Positions 11,301 to 21,681 of a stretch of 64,000 nt of DNA are shown in pieces. Location: the NCBI GenBank assembly GCA_030770425.1, contig JASJFT010000082.1, positions 124,001-188,000 of the forward strand, in the 5' to 3' direction. Every line of letters begins with the position of its first letter. Position 1 is the first letter of the stretch. The stretch comes from Darksidea phi. Lineage: Eukaryota > Ascomycota > Dothideomycetes > Pleosporales > Lentitheciaceae. A program made the translations under genes and the position numbers. The notes beneath the pieces were generated by a model, which worked only from the letters and a program-made list of their open reading frames with translations, searched no databases and was not told the DNA's origin.

Positions 11301-13528
11301 CGACGCAGGCCTCACGTCTAAGAATTCATGGCGCTCATGGTGGCGCTCGTGAGGGAGGGCGGCTGGAGCCGAGTGACTTGGATGCAGTTTCTTCACCGAT
11401 CGGGAGGGCGCGATGCTCACCCGCGCTTAGGGTGCGTCTAGAGGGCAGGTGCGCGACAGCAGCCGCGTCGATCGCCGCGAGTTCTCTACCCTGCCCGCCA
11501 TCAGTGCAGGTTGTTCTATCGCTAACCAAATGAACGCTACCCACGATTCGCGGCCCCGGATAGCCGTGCGAAGGCCGAGATTGATGCCCACAGAGACGGT
11601 GGTCAGGCTCCCCCACGGCAGAGCAGGGCGCGGCAAAGTCGGCCCCCCTCTACACACAGAACAGGCGAGTGCAGTCGCCCGACCGAAGCTTGGGGGCGAG
11701 GTGTTCTCCCTTCTAGACGAATGATGTACGCTAGCTCCATGCCGCCGAGGAACATGAACAGTGGATTTCATCAAGACGATGCGGCGCAGTTGACGCATTC
11801 GGCCTCCCTCTGTGGATACTGTACAATACGAGGCATTTGTTTCGAGCGATGTGTGCCATGCCGTCCGGGCAGGCTTGGGTCTCGCTTCCAGCAACCTGCG
11901 AGCGGAAAGCACAGGAACCGAAAGCCACAGAGGCGGAGAGGGTGTGGTTCCAGAAGCGCAGGTGGGCCGCGAGGGGTCACGAGTGTCTTCCAGTAAGCTC
12001 CAATTTGACCGGGCAGGGATGGTCATTCCCATTCACGCCAAGCGCCCCTTCGGCCAGTAGACGTCGGACAGGTTCCACCGCGCGGTGGTTGAGGGCTATT
12101 CTTGTTGGCGCGACCCCGGCCCTGCGACGGACACGGTGGATGCGTTCATCATGGCGGCACAGCACTTCCACGACTCCGGCCCTGGTACGTCTGGACGATT
12201 CCCGAGTGTTGAGACAGGACGCTTCGAAATCAATGCTTTCGCAGCCGGGGGCGAGTCCCAGGGCGGTGGGCTCAGGACGGTCGCTTGGTGCGAAGCTGAA
12301 GGTGAGGTTGAGGTTGGCACAACTAAGCGCGCTTCAAGTTAGAGCAACGGCTGTACCGTTGCTAGGCAGATCGGGCGTAGCTAAGCGCATCCCAAATGCC
12401 CCTGCTGACGGAGTCCTCGCCTAGCAGACAGCGATAATATTGGACTGACGTATGCACCCGGATTGGGAGAGCACTCAAGACAAGAGCCGGCGCTTTTTGA
12501 GCCTGACCCCCACAGTCGGCCCTCCGCTGGGCGGTGGAAGAAAGTGCTTCTGCTCATGCTGCGACCGCGAGGCCGCCGTTCGACCTGCTACGGGAGCGGG
12601 ACGGCGCGGGCCCAAGGGAAGAGAACCCGTGGGAGACATGAAGAGCGGTAGCAACAGGAACGGACAGAGACATGTCCAGAGCTGCGCCGCAACCGTGCTG
12701 GGGATCGCCCTGGACCACAGTGCTGCCCTCACCTGCCGAGGCGCCGGAGCGACGGTGCGAGCACTGGCCAGGCGGGTTTTAATGGGCAGCAATACTGTAC
12801 TGTGAATAGCAGCAGTGCTTTTCATGGATCATGCGATGGACGACGCGCAGGTATCAACCACACGGCCACGGCTAAGCTGCTCGTCTGCTCGTCGCCACTT
12901 TAGCCGACCGCTTGAGGGGGGCGTCTGGGGCGGCGCGACAGCGGACTGGAGCATGCTCAGCGCGCGAGCCATGGCCTCTGCGGGTGGCAGGCCGGCGCGT
13001 AGAGCGCTGCAGGGTGGTAGGGGTGGGCAAGGTGGGTGTGGGAGCAGCCAGCAAGCCAGCCGTCGCATCGCTGGGCCCATCTCACACAACAGACGCGGCA
13101 GCGACAACGCATGCAGCCTGCAAGACCGGACGGTTCGGGATTCCTGGCGGCGGCCAGCAAGGCGCGGAGCTGCGTCGAGGCGTGTCGAGTCGCGTCGAGG
13201 CGAGTTTGCGCTGCGCTGCGAGGGCTGCGCCGCGCGAGCGAAATCCTGCCCGACGACGACGGAAGCGAGCGAGCGACCAGATGACTGACGGTGGCCTGCG
13301 GCAAGACCTGCGGCGCGGCCCTGGTTAATGAAACGCATCGACACGCCCTGGGCGCCCTTGGCCATTGGGGGAAGGTCGTGAAACCAGCCTTCCGGGCGGC
13401 TAGAGGACGACGAGGAGGACGACGAGGACGAGGCAGTGCCGGTCGCGGCCCAGGGCGTCACTGGGCGGCCCCGGGCGGGCTTCTCGCTGGTGGTGGTTGC
13501 CGCCGACGCGCGCAGAGACGGGCGCTAA

Positions 13529-13560
13529 GTGCAGCAGCAGCAGCGGCGGCGGCGGGCGGC
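13529..13560. repeat. CAG/CGG trinucleotide tract
   Basis: Consecutive CAG units run directly into CGG units in the GC-rich region upstream of the regulator gene. No reliable coding frame covers them. Confidence 0.6.
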
Positions 13561-14365
13561 CGTCATTGGAGGGCGCGGGCGACGAGGGGGCCGGGCGACG
13601 GGCGTGCATGGGCGCCCGAGTGCGGACTGCGGACTCGTGTGCGTCGCTCGGCGGGCGTGGGCGGGCGTGGGTGTGGGCGTGGGTGCGGGCGTCGCGCCAT
13701 GGGGCATGCGAGGGTGGGACGAAGGGGCGTGGCCAGTGGCGGTCGCGAGGCACAGCGGCGGCGAGGGCTAGGCGCGCTTCTCGGTCGAAAGCAGTCCAAA
13801 ATAACCTGCGTGTCTCACGGCGCGGCCAATGGCCATGCACGCACACGCCAGACGGTGTGAAAGAGCGTGAAAGAAGCACGGAAGACGAGATGATGAGCGC
13901 CGCGTTCCGCGCTGCTGCTCGCTAGCCCGTCAAATCTCACCTGCGAACCGCCCGGCCGGGTTGCAGCCCCCAGCGCTAGTGCCCAAACGGGAGCGAGGTG
14001 ATCCGTGATGGCCCTGTCGCGCGCTCTTTTCTCTGCCCCCCCTCTCGTCCCGCCCTCGAGCTCTAGGGCTTTAGACGCGATTTTTCGCCAAAAAAACGTG
14101 GTCGATGTCCTACAGCTGCAGGTCAGTGATTATGTAAAAATCCCCGGATTCTGCGCATGGGAAACGCGGTTTCTGGGGAAGTTCGCAGCAGCGGTGGCGC
14201 CCAGGGGCGCCCCGCCGATCGCCAATGAGACGTCGCCGACCGGGGCCCCCCTGCCGTGCCTCACCCTGGCCTGGAGCTAACAGCCGCCGCCGTGATCTGT
14301 TGTGATCTTGCCTGCCGCCTGCTGGCCGCTGCGCCTACGCCCCTCCACCCTCCTCCACCACCCGT

Positions 14366-14387
14366 TGCTCGCTGCTCGCTGCTCGCT
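14366..14387. repeat. GCTCGCT heptamer repeat
   Basis: Three tandem GCTCGCT units, followed by degenerate GCCCGCC units, in the presumed leader of the downstream gene. Confidence 0.6.
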
Positions 14388-14863
14388 GCCCGCCGCCCGA
14401 GTCCTCCCCGCGTCTTTTCTTATACACCGCTCTCGCCATCGTCGGGCGCGAGCTCTGCTGCTCCCGTCCACCCACCAGCACCACCAAACACATCGCTCCT
14501 CGTCGTGGCCGCCTGCACCCGCGGACCCCAGTGCCGCTGCACGCCCGCCCTCGATCCACTCCCTCCTCCCACGGCACCAACACCCTGCCGTCCGCCCCTC
14601 GCCGGCGCCCAGCTCCGCGTCGACGCATCCCACAGCACTGCCGCCGCTGCACATCTCAACATAAAGCCGGCCAACCCTCCAGTTCGCACGCAGACGTCAC
14701 CTCGTCTCGATCCGCCTGTAAGCGCGAGAGCCGCCTCTACATTGTGGCACCGAGAAGCACAACGTTGGCCCTGTCACACTATTTGGGAGACACCTCCCCC
14801 TCCGCGCATCGAAAACAAGGCCAGCCTGCGGAACAGGTCTTGCACCCTTCCTGCGAGCTTACG

Positions 14864-17151
14864 ATGCCCATTGTATTGCACAAGCCATACACCCCCAAGC
14901 CTAGCGCAGTGCTGAAAGAGAAGCCGGGAGAGCCACTAGGCCCCGCATTCACCTCCGTCAACGGTAGAACATCACCAACCCCGCCCCGCACGTCGCATGG
15001 TACGGATGGTACGACCACCGACAGCATCCACACACGGCCCATCTCCAGACAGAGCCCTGAGCAACCGCCGGAGCGTCAGGCGTCATCTCCTACAAGAGCC
15101 CAGTGGGCCTCTCTGCGGAGAGTGGCAGAGAACGACCACGAGACCGACTTCGCGAACCACCACCCGAACGGCCACCCCTCTCCCTCGCTCTCCGATGAGG
15201 ACCAATCGTCCTCGTACGCTACAAAGAGGAAGCGGTCAAGCTCAGCTGAAGACTCTCAGTCTGAGCATTCGTACGAGGGCTCCGTCATCAGTCGTCCTCG
15301 ATTAGACTCGTATCCAACAGTGGGTAGGGACTCTTCCGCCACCGCTGCACAAGTCCAGCAGTTGGCCATGGATCACCGTCAACCACGCACACTCCCTCCC
15401 ATGGAGCGACCCGAGTCTGAACGGACATGGGACCAAGCCCGCGAGGCAGCCCGTAACAGCTACCTCGAGTCTCAACATCGCGATCCGCGCCGTATGGAGC
15501 CTGCGCATGACAACATGAACCCGCACTCCGCTTCCCATTCGCAGCTAACCGGGATCGACGACCTCAATGGCCGTGAACACTCCAACACTACCGAAACCAC
15601 TCGTGCTGGTGTTCAAGTAGACCCCAAGAAAAGGAAGAGGGTAAGTTCTCCTAGGCACGAGTGCTGATCGCGCTAATCCTTGTAGCAATTCGCGAATCGA
15701 ACCAAGACTGGTTGCGGGACATGCCGAAGGCGAAAGAAGAAGTGTGATGAAGCTAAGCCTGAATGTATGCATGTCCAAGTAACCTCTGATGAGCTGAGCG
15801 CTGATTAGTGCAGGTAATAATTGCCAACGTGGAGGCTTCATCTGCGAGGGCTACGCCCACAAAGTGCCATGGCCGAAGAACGGAGTGCAGAAGTCGCATC
15901 CGCCTTTGCAGGCGAGGGATCGCTTTCCGGTCGATCCTACACAACTTTACCACAGGTCAGCCACATGCAGTCCTATGCCATATTTTTTTTTTTTTTTTTT
16001 ACTAACGGCCTCAGCAGCCACGGCACGAGCCGAGAAGGCTACGCGGAATCAAGTCAAAGCGGAACCGATGGCGCCCGTAGCCGCCCCATCGTCGTCGAAG
16101 AGCACGATCGCGCACCGGCACGGAATGGTTGGAGTGGTGGCTGGAGCGAACCGCGACGCGCTTCGTACGCATCAGAGCAAAGCCAACCTGCCGAGTATTC
16201 TCAGCCGCCTCAGACTCCAACTCACGGCAGGCCTCCGTCAAGCGAGCAGCATGTGCCGCCATCTAACCAGGCGCCTTCACGACAACACAATCCTCGAATC
16301 TACCATCACACACCACAGACCATGAGCCAGGTCGTGAGTAACCCTCCTGCCGCGACCGCCGAGGCTGCGCTGCATCACCCATCCCAGCAACCGCACCAAC
16401 CATCAATGGCTCCTCCGGCCGCTGTCCCTCCAGCACTCCCTCCATCGCATTACGCTGCTCCTCCACTCCCTCAAAGAAGCGAAAAGGACAAAATGCTGTC
16501 GGGGGAGCCATTCCAGCCCTCTGCTCAGCTGCTAGAGGAAGAGCGCGAGGGATGCAAAGGTGCCGTGTACCGCTTCAATAACACGAGCAACTCGGCAGTC
16601 GACATCACGCGAGAAACGCGCGAGCGACACTTTCGCGAAATCCTCATGGCGCGTTGGACCCACCACCACACCCGCGGTCGCGAACGTCCCGTCTGTGGGC
16701 ATCTCAGTCCGGGAATCCGCGTTGATACGCCCTTCAAGTGCGAGTATGGATACAATCTCTCCATCGGCGACAATGTCGAGATTGGTGCCCATTGCGTATT
16801 CCTTGACTCTGGAAGGATCAGCATCGGGAGGAACACGACCATCGGGGCAAACGTGACTATCGATACAGTGAGGACGCCAAATGACCCCAAGAGCATTAAA
16901 GGTATTCGCCGCACTTGTGTCGCTGCAGAAGTACACATCGGGGAGAACGTGCACATTGGCCCCAGTTGCACCATTACCGCTGGCGTCAGTATCGGTAAGG
17001 GAACCATTATCCTTCCGGGATCTGTAGTCGTCCGTGTAAGTGACTTGTCCTATTCACTCTTCATCGCCTGAGACTAACCGCCACCTAGGACATCCCTGCA
17101 CAGTGCGTTGCCCGAGGCAACCCCGCTGATTACGTCGAGGCTCCCAGATGA
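14864..17151 (+). CDS. Zn2Cys6 regulator fused to a NodL/maltose-type hexapeptide acetyltransferase
   Basis: Five exons, join(14864..15640,15686..15764,15814..15955,16015..17035,17089..17151), 693 aa, every junction in phase. Residues 1-258 are Ser/Pro-rich, look disordered and end in a basic KKRKR cluster (possible nuclear signal). A complete Zn2Cys6 finger follows: C269-x2-C272-x6-C279-x6-C286-x2-C289-x6-C296. After a Pro/Gln-rich linker, about residues 488-560 match the Mac/NodL N-terminal segment (MLSGEPF, then ARW). Residues about 575-690 are a left-handed beta-helix of hexapeptide repeats ([IV]G-x4) ending in RGNPAD, typical of sugar O-acetyltransferases. So the protein has a DNA-binding motif and an acetyl-CoA-type enzyme fold in one chain. 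Target and substrate are unknown. A long GC-rich leader suggests translational control. Confidence 0.9.
15956..16014 (+). other. Intron with poly(T) tract and tandem acceptor
   Basis: Third intron of the regulator/acetyltransferase gene. It has a GTCAGC donor, an uninterrupted run of about 18 T and an ACTAAC branch site. The acceptor reads CAGCAG, so splicing could shift by three bases and add or drop one residue without changing frame. Confidence 0.75.
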
Positions 17152-17899
17152 GCTATATCGCACATTCCCTGCAGTCACGGTGTATGTAAACCGAGACATA
17201 TGTTGTTAATTTTTTATTTTTTATTTTGGGCGGATACCCTGATTTATTGTATAAGCTTCTTTTTATGTTTTCGGTCCAGGTTAAATTCAAAGAGGAGGGA
17301 ATACATGTAGGATCACTATGTCGAGCACACGAAACCAATTTCGCACGTACCTTGCGTTCCCCGTGATAGTTTTCGCGGGGATAACCCCACGTTACGGTTC
17401 AAGAAGAGCTTCCCGTGTGTGAACGATGCCCTCCACGACATTCGCCCTGAGCTTTCCGACTTGAAGAACATGCCATCTACAACACGCGTCCAATCGCTGC
17501 CAATCGTTGTCCAAATTCTCCGTAGGCGAGTATCCGCATTTTCAACACTGCAATTACCATGACCGCCATATCTGGTACGTTCTTGTCGAGTAGACTAATT
17601 CTAAGAGGACGGGCTTAACTACCTAACTTAGGGAAGGCTGAAGATTATCCAATTTAAGGCGTTTAAATCTTGTACTTGAATAGTTGAGAAAGAGTGATTA
17701 TTAAGCTTAGTAGCGAGCCAAAGTTAAAGTCATCCACGGCTTATGGGATTATGAATAGGGCCTTGAGTCGTGTTTATGGATGTGTGTATATATATATAAA
17801 ATAGTCTCGCTGCAGATGCTTTAGCAGTTGACAAGATCGCGATCGCCGTAACTACCCTGACTCGGTGAATATCCCTCTTTTCTCTTTTCTGTCTAATAA

Positions 17900-17924
17900 C
17901 TACTAGCTACTAGCTACTAGCTAC
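17900..17924. repeat. CTACTAG heptamer repeat
   Basis: About three and a half head-to-tail copies of a 7-base unit (CTACTAG). Confidence 0.7.
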
Positions 17925-18033
17925 CAACGCATGTCGAAACTGTTATCAATCTCCTCCCTGGAGTGGAAATGCTAGAAATGCTGGAAATGTGAGAACTCCT
18001 GCTGAAGAAGCGAAGGCTAATTAGTTTGCCTTA

Positions 18034-18059
18034 ATTACCTATTACCTATTATCTATTAC
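18034..18059. repeat. ATTACCT heptamer repeat
   Basis: Two perfect and one or two imperfect copies of ATTACCT. Confidence 0.7.
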
Positions 18060-18241
18060 GACTGACGGCTGCCATGCAAGACACAACGGGCCGTGTAGTA
18101 TATCTATCTAGTTTGGTTATATGCTGGCATTGCGGTATTCAGGACAAGGTTACGATAGGGCCACTTTATTTCGACACCAACCATGGTACCATGAACGTGT
18201 TTCTCGCGGTATCTTCCGAAGCTTGCGTGAAGGGAGTCATT

Positions 18242-18270
18242 GGCGGAGGCAGAGGCGGAGGCGGAGGCGG
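18242..18270. repeat. GGCGGA hexamer repeat
   Basis: Four to five GGCGGA-like units in tandem, one carrying a base change (GGCAGA). Confidence 0.65.
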
Positions 18271-18579
18271 ATGGGAGATGGGAATATCACTGATGAGTTG
18301 CATGCTGAGATTCTTGCGGGAGGTTCGACGTGGCTGGAAAGCGGAAGTGCTTAGAGATAAGGCTAGGGCGAAACTGCGTAATGTTTGGAAGAGTCTTGGT
18401 AGGAGGTTGAGGTTACTACCTGCACTCTTACGATAGCAAGATGGACGGATATTTAGTTACTCGTGTGATGCGTATTCGGATTCTACGGCGCGGAGTGTGT
18501 CGTTTTGCTCCTAGCGAGGAGCAGCTCTTTGGCGAGATTTGAGCAGTTGATAGATTCCCATGCGTAATCTTCAATAATC

Positions 18580-19690
18580 GTGTATCTGTTGAAGTTGAAA
18601 GGGGTCTATATTCGCGTTCGATGTACCACCGATGAAGTCACACTGACCGAAAACGCGACTCCCAACAGCGTCGCCCTAGAAGGCTTTGAGTTCCTCGAAA
18701 CGTCCTCCTGCACGGTAGCACTAGGCATCTCGAAGGGTGGAGGATTCACTTTTTCCAGGATCGATTAACCGTGGATTCAGGACCGTTGACCTTCCCAACA
18801 CTGGCTCAACCGTGGATATCTGGTCTGGTACGCTAACCAACCCATCGCTGTGACCCCATTTCCCCACTCATGCTCTTTTCCCGCCTCTCAACTACGGAAC
18901 CCTAGTGTTAGATGAAGCCAGTGTCGACTGGCCTCGCTACTCCACCCGACGTGCACGTGACGGACGGTTGAATCAGTGGCGCTTTTCGACGTCAACTATT
19001 CAATTATGGCGTATACAGGAATATGACATTAGTACTAGTCTTCAGATATGTATGGTTTCATTATTAGATATTATTACTACAATAGTATAGTTGCGGAATG
19101 CAGCTTTCCTCCTGGAGAAAAAAATAATCAATTACATATTCGATACTGCGGCTGCGGGGCTTAAGGGCAAGGAGATCATGACGTCCAATGTTGGCAAACT
19201 CTGTCCTGAGACGGACTCGTTTGTTATCTCGGGGGCGCCGGTTGAGGTCGAGTTTGAGGTCGAGGAGAATGAGGTTTCGTTGAATTTGAGCAAGGATGTC
19301 ACTGCTGAGGCTGCATGGGGTGAGTACAGCGTTCTTTAGTTGGTTGAAATATGAGCTCAAGAAGAAATTATTAGCGATAAGCATAGAAACTGTTAGTGAA
19401 TTAAGATAAAATGCTCATAATACATGGACGACTAGCTGTGTATAGGTATCTTCATCCCTGTCGCTGGTGCCGCCGCGGGCGAAGCCGCTGCGAAAGAGGG
19501 TGCAGGCGCTGAAGCAGAAGCCAGGGTTGTGGAACAAGCAAAGCTCGCCAAAGCAGAAACGGAGAACGCAGAGGCTGTTGCCGCTGAGAGTGCCGCCCAA
19601 AAGGGAGCATTAGCTCAGCTTCATGAAGCCTGGCGGCGAAGTAAAATCCCGCGCTTCTCATCGCCGCTTTGTCTTGTGGAAGGCGGCTGA
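18580..19690 (+). pseudogene. Decayed gene of unknown family with Ala/Glu-rich C-terminal part
   Basis: Coding-like pieces occur in order but do not join into one frame. A Thr/Glu-rich stretch at about 18610-18768 ends in a stop. A second stretch lies at about 19145-19319. A well-formed intron (GTGAGT at 19320 to TAG at 19445) then joins a third exon, 19446-19690. Across that junction the frame reads TGG-GGT-ATC without interruption, which supports real coding ancestry. The third exon encodes an Ala/Glu-rich segment that would form a long amphipathic helix. No ATG gives a sensible full-length protein. I do not recognise the family. Alternatively this is a live gene with exons that I failed to find. 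Confidence 0.4.
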
Positions 19691-20195
19691 TATACTTACT
19701 GTTTGTCCAGTTTGTTGTCAGATATTAGATGCTGGCTATATAAGTACTCTTACCGGTACTTTGTGGTCGCGACTTGGATACATTTCATACCGTTGTAAAG
19801 GTTGAAACTAAACAGCAGAATGTTAATTGTGATACTCTTTTGCTTGTAGAACTTCAACATAGCTTTTTTCCGCTACTGTATGTGTAGAAAGCTTGCATAC
19901 GCTCTATGACTAAGTCGAGCGAAATCTGAATGCGTACGTACGTACGTAGAGCTATGAACGTGGCGAAATTGGATACGGAGGCTTATACTGTTACATATTT
20001 TTAAGTAGTGATCAACTCCTCAAGTCTCACCGTAAACGAGATAAGGCCATGGTAGAATGGGAAACGTACTACAGACGGATTTAATCGCACGTGATATCAG
20101 AGTGCGCGTAACGCTCGGACCAACTGTCACCCCAAAAATCTCCAAACTACAACCCTCAGCAAAGCCATCGCAACACTCCCACGACAACCTGGATA
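19691..20195. other. Intergenic, upstream of uL3m
   Basis: Presumed promoter region of the mitoribosomal gene. It contains a 16-base CGTA microsatellite at 19933-19948. Nothing else is recognised. Confidence 0.5.
19933..19948. repeat. CGTA microsatellite
   Basis: Four perfect tandem CGTA units; the tract is also self-complementary. Confidence 0.75.
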
Positions 20196-21332
20196 ATGCC
20201 ACCCAGAGCACCCCTCAATTGGGGGCTTCTCCCCCCGTCCCTCCTCCTCCCTTCATCCATGCGCTCCTTGATTCCCCTCACATCAATAGCACCGCTCCCT
20301 AAGCCCTCACATACAACAATCCGAACGATAAAGTCGACAAACAAGCCCAAACCAGACCGCTTCGCTCACCACCCCTCCAAACCCGCCCTAAACAGCACAT
20401 CCACCGCAGCGCTCGCGCGAAAAGCACATTCCACACCGCTCCGCACCGGCCTGCTCGCGCAGAAACGCGGCATGACGGCCGTATTTGATCCTGTAACGGG
20501 GAAAAGGCAGGCATGCACGGTATTGCAGCTCGATCGCAATGTCGTTGTTGCGCATAAGACGCGGGAGAAGAACGGGTATTGGGCGGTGCAGATTGGTGCG
20601 GGAGACAGGCAGCTGGGCAACTTGTCGAAGCCGATGGTTGGGCATTTTGCGGCGGCTGGGGTTAGTCCGAAGAGGTGGGTTGTCGAGTTTAAGGTTAAGG
20701 GGCAGGATGGGTTGGGTGTGGGTGTTGGGGAGGGGCTGGGGGCTAGTTGGTTTTCGGTCGGGCAGTGGGTGGATGTTAAGGCTATTAGTAGGGGTATGGG
20801 CTTTGCGGGTGTAAGTGGACTTTCCTCTCGGCATTGAAAGGGTGAACGGTACAGGACGAAGTGGAGCAGATGATTGGGAGAAGGTTGGAGACACAGGCTG
20901 ATTTGTACACAGGGCATGAAACGGCACGGCTTCGGCGGTCAACCCGCGTCTCACGGTCAATCGCTCATGCACAGAGGGATGGGTTCTTCAGGAGGTTCGC
21001 AAGGTTCCGGTTCGCGTGTGCTTCCCGGAAAACGCATGGCAGGAAACATGGGCGCCGAAAGCGTCACAGTAAAGAACCTCAAAGTACTACAAGTCGACGA
21101 GACGAATGGCATTGTAGTCGTAACAGGTAGGCTATACCTAGGCAGTCCGATAACATACGACGAGATGATGAGCTAATAAGATACAGGCTGCGTGCCCGGC
21201 CCCAAAAACCAAATCATAAGAGTCCAGGACGCCCTGGGCAAACCATGGCCCAAGGGACCTATGACAAAAGAAGATGTTGTGCCGGCTTCGATAGCGCCGG
21301 TTGTTGCGGAAGCGGCTGCTGTTGCTGCATGA
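20196..21332 (+). CDS. MRPL9: Mitochondrial large-subunit ribosomal protein uL3m
   Basis: Three exons, join(20196..20810,20913..21126,21187..21332), 324 aa. The N-terminal 60 residues are rich in Ser, Pro, Arg and Lys with few acidic residues, as in a mitochondrial targeting sequence. The uL3 signature is spread over the exons: KRGMTAVFD near the start of the mature part, then MKRHGFGGQPASHG and GSSGGSQGSGSRVLPGKRMA. The protein binds 23S-type rRNA near the peptidyl-transferase centre of the mitoribosome. Intron 1 is the least certain junction: 20811-20912 with a strong GTAAGT donor gives GFAG-GMKRHG, where many relatives have a Val before the Met. The C-terminus ends in an Ala/Val-rich tail. 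Confidence 0.93.
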
Positions 21333-21681
21333 AGAATGCAGCAGTGTACATATAGTGACTGTATCATAGGAGAAGCCATTTGAAGGCGTTGGGATTCTGT
21401 ATTGGCAGGGTGCATTTGAAGCAGGAAGTCCACTAGCGGTTTATACGAGAGTCCTCATTGTATCTTCAAATATGTATCCAATATTCGTATCCTAGTCGGG
21501 CTGTTGCTTCTCGTGTTTGATGTAGACGGAATGTCTATTGGATCTTATGAGTAGGACCGCTCAGCTACTTGACGATATGATGCTGAAGAAACCAAATCCA
21601 ACCAAAATATATATCAAGAGCAAACAATTCCCATGGCAAAGCAGAAGCCATACAAAAATTGCAAGAGCAAGTTCCTCAAAG
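21333..21681. other. Convergent 3' flanks
   Basis: About 350 bases between two converging genes, presumably 3' UTRs and terminators. Nothing else is seen. Confidence 0.5.

Larger units (their letters stand above)
11301..14863. other. GC-rich region and probable long leader of the downstream regulator gene
   Basis: Strikingly GC-rich compared with the flanks, especially 12900-14000, with long overlapping open frames on both strands that are a by-product of composition. Simple repeats occur at 13529-13560 and 14366-14387. From about 14240 the plus strand becomes CT-rich with many CCTCC/CACC tracts, as expected of a long 5' leader for the gene starting at 14864. Several short ATG frames precede that start and could act as upstream ORFs. 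I recognise no protein family. Confidence 0.5.
17152..18579. other. Intergenic with short tandem repeats
   Basis: The 3' flank of the regulator gene begins with A/T-rich sequence (17205-17260) suited to termination. Short tandem repeats follow at 17900, 18034 and 18242. An open frame at 18074-18436 is explained largely by the GGCGGA repeat inside it. No gene is recognised. Confidence 0.55.

Noticed and set aside
12829..13461. 210-codon minus-strand frame in the GC-rich region
   Set aside because: Low-complexity Ser/Arg/Pro, overlapped by long frames in other phases; GC-driven artefact.
13400..13879. 159-codon minus-strand frame
   Set aside because: Pro/Arg/His-rich by composition with no motif; overlapping frames are equally long.
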